Source: Hanleya hanleyi | Lineage: Eukaryota > Mollusca > Polyplacophora > Lepidopleurida > Hanleyidae | Reading direction: 5' to 3' | Assembly: GCA_036873755.1 (NCBI GenBank) | Contig: JAVTVY010037113.1 | Coordinates: 62,001 to 126,000 of the forward strand | Length of the DNA: 64,000 nucleotides | Shown here: positions 50,701 to 53,406 of the stretch, piece after piece | Layout: every line of letters begins with the position of its first letter | Numbering within the stretch: position 1 is the first letter of the stretch | Notes under the pieces: generated by a model | Database searches by the model: none | What the model was told of the DNA's origin: nothing | Seen by the model: the letters and a program-made list of their open reading frames with translations, nothing else | Made by a program: the position numbers and the translations under genes

Positions 50701-52521
50701 TCATGGGCCAAGTAAGTCCCTATTTCTTGTCTGCCAAGGTAAGGTTAATGAAGTATTCATCTCTTGTCTGCCAAGTCGTGGACCAAGTAAGTCCCTATCT
50801 CTTGTTTGCCAAGTCAAGGATAGTGAAATCCCAACCACTTGTCTGCCAGGTCATGGACGATGTAAGTCCCTATTTCTTGTCTGCCAAGGTAAGGCCAGAG
50901 GTCTCCTTCTCTTATCTGTCAAGTCATGGGCCAAGTAAATCCCTCATAGTCTGCCAAGTCATGGGCTAATGAAGTATTCATCTCTTGTCTTCCAAGTCGT
51001 GGACCAAGTAAGTCCCTATCTCTTGTCTGACAAGTCATGGGTCAAGTAAGTCCCTATCTCTTGTCTGACAAGTCAAGGACAATGAAGTGCCAATCTCTTG
51101 TCTGCCAAGTTCTGATCAAGTAAGTCCCAATTTCTTGTCTGTCAACTCATGGGCCAAGTCCCTATCTCTTGTCTGCCAAGTCATGGGTCAAGTAAGTCCC
51201 TATCTCTTGTCTACCAAGTCAAGGCCAATGAAGTCTCCTTCTCTTATCTGTTGAGTCATGGGTCAAGTTTATCCCTCATAGTCTGCCAAGTCATGGGCTA
51301 ATGAAGTATTCATCTCTTGTCTGCCAAGTCGTGGGCCGAGTAAGTCCCTATCTCTTGTTTGCCAAGTCAAGGACAGTGAAGTCCCAATCTCTTGCCTGCC
51401 AGGTCATGGGCCAAGTAAGTCCCTATTTCTTGTCTGCCAAGGTAAGGTTAATGAAGTATTCATCTCTTGTCTACCAAGTCGTGGACCAAGTAAGTCCCTA
51501 TCTCTTGTTTGCCAAGTCAAGGACAGTGAAATCCCAACCACTTGTCTGCCAGGTCATGGACCATGTAAGTCCCTATCTCTTGCCTGCCAAGTCGTGGGCC
51601 AAGTAAGTCCCTATCTCTTGTCTGCCAAGTCAAGGACAATGAAGTATTCATCTCTTGTCTGTCAAGGCCAAGTAAGTCTCTATCTCTTGTTTGTACCCTC
51701 AGCCATGGTCAAGTCATGGGCCTTGTAAGTCTGTACTGGTCAAGCCATGGACAATATGACATCCTTTTCTCGCTGTCATACAGCCTCAAATTACAACATT
51801 AAAGGTATTAGTAGGATTGAGAATACTGAGCGGATTGGCGAACTTGAGAATCAGCCTCTATCAGATATTGAATTGGCATGGTGTGATCAAAGAGACATAT
51901 CTTAGTTCTGCATTTATGTTCTTGTTCACTAGGTTACAATCTAGGACAGAGACCCTATTGAAGACATTGATATCTCAGTGTGTAGACAGTAAACAGTCGC
52001 TGTTAGAGGCATTGAAATCTGATCCAAAATGTAAGTACGCCTGTCCCATCTGATGTTGTTTGTGGGGATTTAACAGAAGTTGTCATATGAGCGGACACTA
52101 TGTATCAGATGATTTTAATCTCCATGGTACACATGTACTTTGTCTATTGGTTGCAAAGTTTTTATAGAGCTAAGGCAGGTTGCATGGTTACACTCAGTAA
52201 CATAGGTTATTCTCTAAGGAGTTGGGCTGATCATCAGGCTAATATTATATGAATATCGAATCTGGTGACATACTCTTATGATCATGGAATTAGCTGATAA
52301 ACTCTACTGGACGCGAGGGATAAGCTTCTCCAGTCACCATTACTACGTAACAGATAGTAATAGGATTTTGCTGTATGATACAAGATAAATGGTTGCACAG
52401 CTGTATTATTTTAATCCTCTTGTTCTTTGTTTTTACAGACCTGCTCCATGCATATCTGGAATGGATTCCTCAATCTCAGCATGAAAGACTGAGACAAATA
52501 TGGCCACATCTGGCACAGTAA
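5687..52521 (+). CDS. DHX37: Probable ATP-dependent RNA helicase DHX37 (29 coding exons)
   Basis: DEAH-box helicase of the DHX37/Dhr1 family. In yeast and vertebrates it is nucleolar and releases U3 snoRNA from pre-ribosomes during small-subunit (18S) maturation. Coding exons: 5687-5767, 9058-9243, 9495-9595, 10497-10935, 11489-11637, 11878-11970, 12524-12620, 12901-13014, 13559-13660, 14149-14232, 22191-22335, 22688-22778, 28199-28307, 28646-28729, 29312-29419, 29851-29975, 31471-31567, 31714-31779, 32207-32285, 33257-33444, 34784-34846, 40512-40668, 46340-46460, 46902-46965, 47557-47671, 48078-48215, 48563-48731, 51933-52030, 52439-52521. All phases agree: 3,546 nt, 1,181 residues, close to the usual length of about 1,150. 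Predicted residues: NLS 147-153; motif I GETGSGKT 298-305; Ia TEPRR 327-331; DEAH 395-398; SAT 431-433; motif [10 protein letters not shown] 688-695. A basic/acidic N-terminus, an acidic insert in RecA2, and ratchet/OB-fold regions are present. Both DIRS elements in its introns lie in the sense direction. Confidence 0.96.
6363..7347. mobile_element. 985-bp non-autonomous TIR element, 5-bp target duplication
   Basis: The first 120 bp (CAGGTGGGGGAAAGGTTGAA...) are inverted at 7228-7347 with about 95% identity. The element is flanked by TTCAT at 6358-6362 and 7348-7352, a credible target-site duplication. The interior has no transposase. I cannot assign a superfamily. It lies in DHX37 intron 1. 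Confidence 0.85.
7636..7740 (+). repeat. Possible tRNA-derived SINE fragment
   Basis: A stretch starting CCATGGCTTGGGGGTTACAT resembles an A box. About 45 bp later GTTCGAAGCC (7684-7693) matches the tRNA B-box consensus. No full cloverleaf could be drawn, and the tail is undefined. Confidence 0.3.
9058..9243 (+). CDS. DHX37: DHX37 exon 2
   Basis: Acceptor TTTTTCAG, donor AAG|GTAATG, phase 0 at both ends. Encodes the lysine-rich N-terminal region with [11 protein letters not shown] and [20 protein letters not shown], aligning with ALVLPGKKK...LTKKEKK...ILEQKEKK of vertebrate DHX37. It probably forms a basic helix. Confidence 0.93.
9495..9595 (+). CDS. DHX37: DHX37 exon 3
   Basis: Acceptor CTTTTCAG, donor AGAG|GTATAC, ends in phase 2. 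Encodes [20 protein letters not shown], equivalent to the AEMLQKLSEVQASEAEM block of the family. Confidence 0.92.
9596..10496. other. DHX37 intron 3, nothing recognised
   Basis: AT-rich intron with no repeat array, hairpin or foreign coding sequence that I could support. Confidence 0.5.
10497..10935 (+). CDS. DHX37: DHX37 exon 4 (NLS and acidic region)
   Basis: Acceptor TTTTGTAG. The donor is CAG|GCAAGT, a textbook GC-AG donor; the nearby GT would break the frame. Encodes a low-complexity linker with PKKKRKV (10567-10587), an exact classical monopartite nuclear localisation signal. This is followed by Ser/Glu/Asp-rich tracts ([17 protein letters not shown]) suited to casein kinase 2. Confidence 0.93.
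11489..11637 (+). CDS. DHX37: DHX37 exon 5 (Walker A)
   Basis: Encodes [14 protein letters not shown] and then motif [22 protein letters not shown], the ATP phosphate-binding loop of RecA domain 1. Donor CCA|GTATGA, phase 2. Confidence 0.95.
11878..11970 (+). CDS. DHX37: DHX37 exon 6 (motif Ia)
   Basis: Acceptor CTCCACAG, donor AAG|GTAATC. Encodes [25 protein letters not shown] is motif Ia, contacting RNA. Confidence 0.95.
12524..12620 (+). CDS. DHX37: DHX37 exon 7 (motif Ib)
   Basis: Acceptor ATTTACAG, donor AAG|GTATCA. Encodes [20 protein letters not shown] and [12 protein letters not shown], motif Ib and its lead-in. Confidence 0.95.
12901..13014 (+). CDS. DHX37: DHX37 exon 8 (DEAH box)
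   Basis: Acceptor GTTTGTAG, donor AAG|GTACAT, phase 0. Encodes [24 protein letters not shown] is motif II, binding magnesium and activating water. Confidence 0.97.
13390..13513 (+). repeat. G-rich intronic tract
   Basis: Purine-rich run with G tracts of 3-7 (GGGG-AC-GGGG-AGGTGCTAGT-GGGG-TGGTGGA-GGGGGGG). It ends about 46 nt before the exon 9 acceptor. It could form a G-quadruplex in the pre-mRNA, though one loop (10 nt) is longer than the usual limit. Confidence 0.55.
13559..13660 (+). CDS. DHX37: DHX37 exon 9 (SAT motif)
   Basis: Acceptor GTTTACAG, donor AAA|GTAAGT. Encodes [21 protein letters not shown] is motif III, coupling ATP hydrolysis to unwinding. Confidence 0.96.
14149..14232 (+). 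CDS. DHX37: DHX37 exon 10
   Basis: Acceptor TGTTACAG, donor AAG|GTAGAT, phase 0. Encodes [20 protein letters not shown], nearly identical to the family. The following intron of about 8 kb holds the DIRS element. Confidence 0.95.
14437..14622 (+). repeat. Left inverted terminal repeat of the DIRS-like element
   Basis: Inverted copy at 20891-21102. The shared core runs from the CTTACCTTCACATACC word through the CACGTGGTCAGACAGAGAGG word seen on the opposite strand. The outer 20-25 bp (TCTTGCGCTGTAAAAC) is not in the right ITR but is present, inverted, in the ICR. Confidence 0.9.
14842..16683 (+). CDS. DIRS-like gag, N-terminal part
   Basis: I choose the ATG at 14842 (AAAGATGG context, [20 protein letters not shown]) over the upstream one at 14755. 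A Cys/His-rich start (CVLC...H..C..C...C...C..C) looks like a zinc-binding head. It is followed by a long Pro/Ser/Thr/Tyr-rich low-complexity region with short SSVYG-like repeats. Near 16,591 the acidic run EPEAEER continues in the -1 frame as [20 protein letters not shown]. The real protein therefore runs on into the next ORF, and the last 25 or so residues here are out of frame. No retroviral-type capsid motif was recognised. Confidence 0.7.
   Translation: MASVFCVLCGQSKPTTDLHSACPPCRGVWCDQYAKCAECERWPDNRFEQYLVGSYAGEILPPPGFSRAESLVASPSRSTVNEPDKSASVDMSVTQDTELISPRKLPNVVTISPPPCTNSVLGTKVGNKDGGHPTGKVLHGTPLTLTATFDPSSVTSLPTKGPLFRIVNPESVAIPPVKDPSLPENLSTSRSSPSTSIKITEMPAASSTVISPGPVQSTVIITPVSGFAESRHYLLNVPKLSRAPLQQPLSAPLQLTQPVHLPRMPVSRYDFRPTVAPIISDAYMQPLTSYLPVSSYLPVSSSHIGTSAAFPAHAPTSATTSYYRTASTYDVPVTSSVYGVPGLSSMYDTRATSSMYRLPVTSSVYSSPADPYTAPPYSPLPVRSAVYRPTSYPSVASVARPFDVPRRMYPPARIPTRPTSGTLGAYFRSPSPRPVRYAMPYHAPIPRRQVRVAHPHLPRYPARPAMSQYAAASGSALLPPSDRQCPPAASISASLSDRFNRLSADFAALQRDMLMPPPPPPTPLPVPEWAGYQPRPLSSRWPTSATQAQLPLDLSWGSRPTPPSFVPRFTSADPVTVANAEPEAEERMLMLIRISLRPVILKYWHASTSYFRI
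16600..17645 (+). CDS. DIRS-like gag, C-terminal part (-1 frame)
   Basis: Continues the gag reading from about 16,600; its first ATG is only at 16650 ([17 protein letters not shown]). It has a predicted helical region ([17 protein letters not shown] through [16 protein letters not shown] text), as seen in gag-like proteins of animal DIRS elements. The tail is rich in Ser, Lys and Gly ([16 protein letters not shown]), suited to nucleic-acid binding. It ends with TGA at 17643-17645, 31 nt before the RT ORF in the same frame. Reinitiation or readthrough could link them. Confidence 0.65.
17676..19547 (+). CDS. DIRS-like reverse transcriptase / RNase H polyprotein
   Basis: 623 residues. RT blocks in order: fingers [15 protein letters not shown] (98-112), VINLRRLNK (119-127), palm [13 protein letters not shown] (156-168), [16 protein letters not shown] (187-202), and catalytic YLDD (222-225) with both aspartates intact. 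RNase H starts with LFTDAS (384-389) and ends with [16 protein letters not shown] (408-423), but the middle of the domain, normally about 80-100 residues with E and D catalytic residues, is absent. The post-RNase H region ([47 protein letters not shown]) is standard for DIRS pol proteins. RT itself looks functional; RNase H does not. Confidence 0.9.
   Translation: MARPHVAAVPNSTRSGASGRRETCKFWRNWETIQADSWVLNTLRHGYRLEFATTPPLTSSPKSSRIPVRREHLMEIQRSVDKLVVKGAAIELPPTDMSPGFYSPVFLVPKKNTTEMCMVINLRRLNKDFLAPPPHFRMESFRSIRSALLQGDWMTSLDLQDAYLHVPIYRAHHKYLCFLVGNRKFQLLVPPFGLSTSPWVFTRVFNPVASFLHTRGLKYHFYLDDSLLRNQCREELRKDTKFVWEIFVALGYLPHEGKSELTPSQSRVFLGVSYDTLSALGKPPEDRWKKILTSVPTFLSASHRCALQFAAIIGLLTSTRDVTPRGRLQLRPLMMHLNNFWPKRHLNPTVRVTEDVKRLLRWWLQPENVMIGVSFLSFQPSRQLFTDASMAQKFFNLCWDNEISVRARHIPGHLNVLADTLSRPNQIISTEWQLHEDILAQMSRIWEKPNVDLFATRWNHLLPAYVSPVPDPASLAVDALSLDWSGMIAYAYPPPAILSQVLRKIQAQPCVVYLVARWWPTRPWFADLMDLLIDVPRRLPLWWNLLHQPRSSLYHSNPGLFQLTAFKCSSINSLRLDFLSKRPKGWSGPPEHQRLRCTTTSGSPSLPGVLDVELFQPLPLFSR
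19010..20452 (+). CDS. DIRS-like tyrosine recombinase
   Basis: 480-residue frame overlapping the RT ORF in another frame. The conserved protein begins near residue 117 ([20 protein letters not shown]). The SAM-like core-binding part is around 150-215 ([25 protein letters not shown]). The catalytic set is complete: Arg283 in [10 protein letters not shown], His414 and Arg417 in SAHEVRSMA, Trp440, and nucleophile Tyr450 in FVSHYLRD. In DIRS elements this enzyme integrates a circular DNA copy. It shows no stop or frameshift. Confidence 0.92.
   Translation: MGKAECGSVRHPLEPSTSGLCVSRSGSSIPGSRRPVFGLVRHDCVRLPAASNLVASPPEDPSTAVRGLPCGSVVAHSPMVCRPNGSSHRRTSSAAALVEPASSAEIQPVPLESRSISTDRVQVLQHQLVEAGFSVEASERMVRSTRASTTAVYHNKWKSFATWCFGRGIVPTSASVQQVADFLLHLFHDRQLVPATVDGYRSTISRVLQLTTGVNPSLDVNLSALLCSFRVERPTPTPQLPKWDLALVLRGLSLPPFEPIGTCEMKFLSYKTVFLIAFASAARVSEIHALDFRSLRYNPEWSWVALSTLPEFVAKNQSLYDNLPREFVIPALSNILSAAVDDDRVLCPVRALSCYLARVEHMRAGRVRLFIPFGPSAKQEISKNTISVWLSKTIRLAYTDVPHEVTTLSKVSAHEVRSMAASWPLWTNRSVSDIMRACYWRSNVTFVSHYLRDLTLQRRDIYSLGPLVAAQSVADPSSTH
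20752..20847 (+). repeat. Internal complementary region (ICR) of the DIRS-like element
   Basis: The first half (GGTATGTGAAGGTAAGTTTT...) is the reverse complement of the element's left outer end. The second half (...TTAAACTTACCTTCACATACC) is the reverse complement of its right outer end. It is the template that lets a circle be completed during replication. It also carries two strong 5' splice-site matches, AAG|GTATGT and AAG|GTAAGT. Confidence 0.9.
20891..21102 (+). repeat. Right inverted terminal repeat of the DIRS-like element
   Basis: Inverted copy of 14461-14622, then about 45 bp (to TTCAAATTTTTCATATT) shared only with the ICR. Host DNA resumes at CTTTGGCATCC. Confidence 0.9.
21188..21261. 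repeat. 37-bp tandem duplication
   Basis: Two identical 37-bp copies beginning TATAAATAGATTGATGAG, just beyond the right end of the DIRS element. Recent slippage or repair product. Confidence 0.9.
22191..22335 (+). CDS. DHX37: DHX37 exon 11
   Basis: Acceptor TAATTTCAG, donor CAG|GTACGT, ends phase 1. Encodes [20 protein letters not shown], the start of RecA domain 2 (motif [15 protein letters not shown]), followed by a basic linker. Confidence 0.95.
22688..22778 (+). CDS. DHX37: DHX37 exon 12
   Basis: Acceptor ATGTTACAG, donor ACAA|GTAAGT. Encodes a highly basic stretch ([19 protein letters not shown]) ending VLPNINLD, matching the family's insert in RecA2. Confidence 0.92.
23631..23873. 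repeat. 81-bp tandem repeat, three copies
   Basis: Units at 23631-23711, 23712-23792 and 23793-23873. Copies two and three appear identical; the first differs at two sites. 81 is a multiple of three, so a chance ORF runs through ([20 protein letters not shown] repeated). I do not regard it as a gene. Confidence 0.9.
25661..26031. repeat. 371-bp long hairpin (foldback element)
   Basis: Arms 25661-25832 and 25859-26031 are inverted copies with roughly 85-90% identity around a 26-nt loop. Outer ends are CACATTACGATG and its complement. As intronic RNA it would fold into a stem of about 170 bp. Confidence 0.85.
27899..28087. mobile_element. 189-bp MITE, possibly PIF/Harbinger-like
   Basis: Terminal inverted repeats of about 40 bp start GGGCTGTTCCATTTAAAAAG and are flanked by TCA on both sides (27896-27898 and 28088-28090). 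The 3-bp duplication and GGGCTGTT start are compatible with Harbinger-type MITEs, but the TSD is not the usual TWA. Confidence 0.65.
28199..28307 (+). CDS. DHX37: DHX37 exon 13 (acidic insert)
   Basis: Acceptor CTTCATCAG, donor CTG|GTGTGT. Encodes [20 protein letters not shown] and more acidic residues, equivalent to the HYSVLPAGEGDEDREAE insert of vertebrate DHX37. The end of the putative 5.3-kb element lies only 30 nt upstream of this acceptor. Confidence 0.93.
28646..28729 (+). CDS. DHX37: DHX37 exon 14
   Basis: Acceptor TTTGATAG, donor AAG|GTTTGC. Encodes [20 protein letters not shown] then [16 protein letters not shown] is conserved in DEAH helicases of this branch. Confidence 0.95.
29312..29419 (+). 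CDS. DHX37: DHX37 exon 15 (motif V)
   Basis: Acceptor CTGTTGTAG, donor AAG|GTATGT. Encodes [20 protein letters not shown] then [27 protein letters not shown] is motif V. Confidence 0.97.
29851..29975 (+). CDS. DHX37: DHX37 exon 16 (motif VI)
   Basis: Acceptor TCTACTCAG, donor TAG|GTATAA. Encodes [20 protein letters not shown] then [22 protein letters not shown] holds the arginine fingers. Confidence 0.97.
29976..31470. other. DHX37 intron 16
   Basis: Mostly unremarkable. A segment near 31,010-31,080 (CATCTAGGACCCACGAGC then TGGACCCCGGCCT) resembles one near 27,110-27,190, so both are probably copies of a dispersed repeat. Confidence 0.4.
31471..31567 (+). CDS. DHX37: DHX37 exon 17
   Basis: Acceptor TGTTCATAG, donor AAG|GTATCA. 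Encodes [20 protein letters not shown] then [12 protein letters not shown], the start of the winged-helix region. Confidence 0.96.
31714..31779 (+). CDS. DHX37: DHX37 exon 18
   Basis: Acceptor AATTATAG, donor AAG|GTGAGT. Encodes [20 protein letters not shown], matching NVEKVINFPFPTPPS of the family. Confidence 0.95.
31845..31935. repeat. 14-bp minisatellite
   Basis: About six copies of a CTGTCTGTGTCCAT unit, one interrupted by an extra CCAT, in DHX37 intron 18. Confidence 0.85.
32207..32285 (+). CDS. DHX37: DHX37 exon 19
   Basis: Acceptor TTGTTCAG, donor AAG|GTACAA, ends phase 1. Encodes [20 protein letters not shown], part of the helicase ratchet (HA2) domain. Confidence 0.95.
32286..33256. 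other. DHX37 intron 19, nothing recognised
   Basis: No repeat array or foreign coding sequence identified. Confidence 0.5.
33257..33444 (+). CDS. DHX37: DHX37 exon 20 (HA2 domain)
   Basis: Acceptor TCATCCAG. The donor GAG|GTTCTT is weak, but frame and family alignment support it. Encodes [20 protein letters not shown] and [18 protein letters not shown], the conserved ratchet helices. Confidence 0.92.
33445..34783. other. DHX37 intron 20
   Basis: Contains phrases such as GATTGTGACCAAACTT near 33,977 that recur near 28,804, suggesting old dispersed repeats. Otherwise nothing recognised. Confidence 0.4.
34784..34846 (+). CDS. DHX37: DHX37 exon 21
   Basis: Acceptor TTATGATAG, donor ACG|GTAAGA. 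Encodes [20 protein letters not shown] and one Thr, matching the [20 protein letters not shown] block. Confidence 0.93.
36029..36109. repeat. Perfect 26-bp stem hairpin
   Basis: Left arm 36029-36054 (GATAAAAGTAACTCCGAAAA...) is exactly complementary to 36084-36109, with a 29-nt AT-rich loop. It is flanked by a short direct repeat (TAGGACTACCTTTC / TAGGACTGCCTTTC). It lies in DHX37 intron 21. Confidence 0.9.
36164..36984. mobile_element. About 820-bp foldback element rich in AAACGTTT
   Basis: The ends GAAGGGCCGTTCGCGCCATAAA and its near-complement GAAGAGCCGTTCGCGCCATAAA face each other. The arms continue as imperfect inverted copies (CCAACCAATCAGATGT, GACGTTTCCTGTCAAAAG) to a centre near 36,575. 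The palindromic octamer AAACGTTT occurs about nine times in both arms. No coding capacity. The edges are uncertain by a few bases and no clear target duplication was found. Confidence 0.8.
37085..37900. repeat. Dispersed/tandem repeat, about 165-200 bp period
   Basis: Phrases GAGTTATGGCCCTTTG, TCCGGGCTGGATCT and GTTGTGCAGCGTGAAGTTTC recur four to five times in order. It begins with a CTGTCCGTCTGTCCGTCTGT simple repeat. Repeats of this style are common in bivalve genomes (general knowledge). Confidence 0.75.
37983..39290. repeat. 165-bp tandem array, about eight copies
   Basis: Unit begins TTTTCTTGTCCGGACAATAA and includes ACTTCAAACTTGGGGTGTGC and ATATGGCCGCCGTCAGCCAT. Copies start near 37983, 38150, 38315, 38480, 38645, 38807, 38966 and 39119; the last two or three are shorter or diverged. 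It is preceded by ATTCCGTA-type simple repeats. Diverged members of the same family recur at 39,955-40,375. Long chance ORFs ([15 protein letters not shown]) run through because the unit length keeps frame. Confidence 0.9.
39341..39451. repeat. 111-bp hairpin
   Basis: Arms beginning AAATCGACCATAGAGGTCCA fold back on each other around TGTAA near 39,396, with only a few mismatches over about 53 bp. Confidence 0.85.
39955..40375. repeat. Diverged copies of the 165-bp family
   Basis: Starts with the same leader as the array at 37.9 kb (CTTAGAAACA...CCGTAATTC) after a C-rich run, then two and a half diverged units (CAATAACTCAAGAACCATTG, ATCCAAGATGGCCGCCATCA). Confidence 0.7.
40512..40668 (+). CDS. 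DHX37: DHX37 exon 22
   Basis: Acceptor TGTTTCAG, donor CAG|GTACAC, ends phase 1. Encodes [20 protein letters not shown] and [17 protein letters not shown], matching the KLGDLMVLLGAVGACEY region. Confidence 0.95.
40771..40864 (+). repeat. Left ITR of the second DIRS-like element
   Basis: 94 bp, inverted at 46033-46126 with about six mismatches; includes CTGTAGACTAAAAGTTCTC. Confidence 0.9.
40865..42275 (+). other. 5' (gag-side) part of the second DIRS element
   Basis: Position suggests gag, but no recognisable gag sequence remains. A 147-codon open frame at 41212-41655 has no motif I can name. Confidence 0.35.
42276..42950 (-). mobile_element. 5'-truncated LINE 3' end (Jockey/CR1/L2-like)
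   Basis: The minus strand encodes the C-terminal end of a non-LTR reverse transcriptase: [64 protein letters not shown], a pattern shared by CR1/L2/Jockey-type LINEs. The stop is at 42480. A short 3' UTR follows and ends in AATAAAG plus an (ATT)n tail (42276-42300). It is inserted against the orientation of the host DIRS element. The 5' edge is approximate. Confidence 0.8.
43690..44250 (+). pseudogene. DIRS-like RT remnant
   Basis: Out-of-frame pieces of [21 protein letters not shown] (family SLDLxDAYLHIPI), then SFRSQ- and [20 protein letters not shown] followed by [13 protein letters not shown] (family QKSELxPSQ..FLGxxF...RPxxDRW). The catalytic YLDD box is not readable. Frameshifts throughout. 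Confidence 0.75.
44292..44887 (+). pseudogene. DIRS-like RNase H remnant
   Basis: Reads [20 protein letters not shown], then after a frameshift [40 protein letters not shown] and [20 protein letters not shown]. The first catalytic Asp is Asn here (TNAS for TDAS). This copy keeps the middle of RNase H that the 14-21 kb element has lost. Confidence 0.85.
44884..46032 (+). pseudogene. DIRS-like pol C-terminus and truncated tyrosine recombinase
   Basis: The post-RNase H block reads [40 protein letters not shown] and [17 protein letters not shown] frame-shifted recombinase follows: [14 protein letters not shown], then from 45529 [40 protein letters not shown] (catalytic Arg box), and [18 protein letters not shown] text. 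It stops at the right ITR, before the His-x-x-Arg and Tyr motifs. Inactive. Confidence 0.85.
46033..46126 (+). repeat. Right ITR of the second DIRS-like element
   Basis: Inverted copy of 40771-40864; ends GCAATAACAATAGCAGG, then host sequence TTTGATTTG. Confidence 0.9.
46340..46460 (+). CDS. DHX37: DHX37 exon 23
   Basis: Acceptor TGTTGACAG, donor CAG|GTGGGT. Encodes [20 protein letters not shown] then [11 protein letters not shown], matching [32 protein letters not shown]. Confidence 0.95.
46902..46965 (+). CDS. DHX37: DHX37 exon 24
   Basis: Acceptor TTGTAACAG, donor GAG|GTAAAT. Encodes [20 protein letters not shown] and one Glu; KHAYE corresponds to RNAYK in the vertebrate protein. Confidence 0.9.
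47235..47570 (+). repeat. Acceptor-derived degenerate tandem repeat before exon 25
   Basis: About ten copies of a 30-31 bp unit around the phrase TTGTCAGTGTACAGAGTT, with a higher-order period near 185 bp. The last copy is the real exon 25 acceptor and first codons (TGTCAG|TGTACAGAG). At least five upstream copies keep the pyrimidine-rich tract and CAG, so they could act as decoy acceptors. Confidence 0.85.
47557..47671 (+). CDS. DHX37: DHX37 exon 25
   Basis: Acceptor CATGTCAG, donor AAAG|GTAGCT. Encodes [20 protein letters not shown] and [17 protein letters not shown], matching [36 protein letters not shown]. The acceptor is the last unit of a tandem array. Confidence 0.94.
48078..48215 (+). 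CDS. DHX37: DHX37 exon 26
   Basis: Acceptor TATTGTAG, donor ATG|GTAAAA. Encodes [20 protein letters not shown] then [20 protein letters not shown], the OB-fold region. Confidence 0.93.
48563..48731 (+). CDS. DHX37: DHX37 exon 27
   Basis: Acceptor CTTATATAG, donor CCAA|GTAAGT. Encodes [36 protein letters not shown] and [13 protein letters not shown], as in the family. Reading past the donor gives an immediate stop (AAG TAA). Confidence 0.94.
48703..51735 (+). repeat. 3-kb donor-derived minisatellite in intron 27
   Basis: Main period about 75 bp, made of two related half-units. Key phrases: GTCATGGGCCAAGTAAGTCC, CTATCTCTTGTCTGCCAAGT, CAAGGACAATGAAGTCCCAA. The first unit is the real exon 27/intron 27 junction (TCATGGGCCAA|GTAAGTCC). 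The far end (about 51,690-51,730) carries a second copy of the last 36 nt of exon 27 coding sequence (GTACCCTCAGCCATGGTCAA...). Roughly 25 units keep CAAGTAAGT, the 5' splice site. Because 75 is a multiple of three, long chance ORFs run through several frames. Confidence 0.93.
51933..52030 (+). CDS. DHX37: DHX37 exon 28
   Basis: Acceptor GTTCACTAG, donor AAAT|GTAAGT. Encodes [20 protein letters not shown] and [10 protein letters not shown], matching LQPRTESLLRALVAEK...LLAAWKKNPK. Confidence 0.94.
52439..52521 (+). CDS. DHX37: DHX37 exon 29 (stop codon)
   Basis: Acceptor TTTTTACAG. Encodes [27 protein letters not shown] in one run, ending TAA at 52519-52521. It matches [20 protein letters not shown]... 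of the family at the start; the last ten residues are not conserved and fall within the first unit of a 50-bp array. Confidence 0.93.
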
Positions 52522-53335
52522 ATCACTTCTGTGTAAGACTTGAGACAAATATGGCCATGACTGGCACAGTAAATCACTTCTGTGTAAGATTTGAGACAAA
52601 TATGGCCATGACTGGCACAGTAAATCACTTCTGTGTAAGACTTGAGACAAATATGGCCATCACTGGCACAGTAAATCACTTCTGTGTAAGACTGAGACAG
52701 ATATGGCCACGTCAGGCACAGTCTGATACATATATGGTCACGTCTGGTACAGTAAATCACTTCTGTGTAAGACTGAGACAGATAAGGTCATGTCTGGCAC
52801 AGTAAATCTCTTCTGTGTAAGACTGAGACAGATATGGTCACGTCAGGCACAGTAAATCACTTCTGTGTAAGACTTGAGACAGATATGGTCACGTCTGGCA
52901 CAGTAAATCTCTTCTGTGTAAGACTGAGACAGATATCGCCATGTCTGGCACAGTAAATCACTTCTGTGTAAGACTGAGACAGATATGGTCACGTCTGGCA
53001 CAGTAAGTCACTTCTGTGTAAGACTGAGACAGATAAGGTCATGTCTGGCACAGTAAATCTCTTCTGTGTAAGACTGAGACAGATAAGGTCATATCTGGCA
53101 CAGTAAATCTCTTCTGTGTAAGACTGAGACAGATATGGTCACGTCTGGCACAGTAAATCACTTCTGTGTAAGACTGAGACAGATATGGTCATGTCTGGCA
53201 CAGTAAATCACTTCTGTGTAAGACTGAGACAGATAAGGTCATGTCTGGCACAGTAAATCACTTCTGTGTAAGACTGAGACAGATATGGTCACGTCTGGCA
53301 CAGTAAATCACTTCTTTGTAAGATGAGAGAGTTCA
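52485..53335 (+). repeat. 50-bp minisatellite covering the DHX37 stop codon and 3' UTR
   Basis: About 17 copies of a 50-bp unit (GTAAGACTGAGACAGATATG... GGCACAGTAAATCACTTCTG). The first unit is the end of the coding sequence: its CTGGCACAGTAA holds the stop codon, and every later unit repeats it. One junction near 52,720 is shortened. The array forms most of the 3' UTR. Confidence 0.95.
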
Positions 53336-53406
53336 TCAACGATTACATCAGTTTGTGGTCGGCCACCCTCCTTGTTACCATAGTTGACTGTGGTCTTGTT
53401 TGTTAT

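Noticed and set aside
48800..51606. Many overlapping 80-170 codon ORFs in the DHX37 intron 27 region
   Set aside because: They arise because the 75-bp repeat unit is a multiple of three and lacks stops in several frames on both strands. The encoded residues are pure repeat and no frame is favoured.
52476..52805. ORFs of 94-101 codons over the 50-bp array
   Set aside because: By-products of the repeat. The true DHX37 frame stops at 52521.
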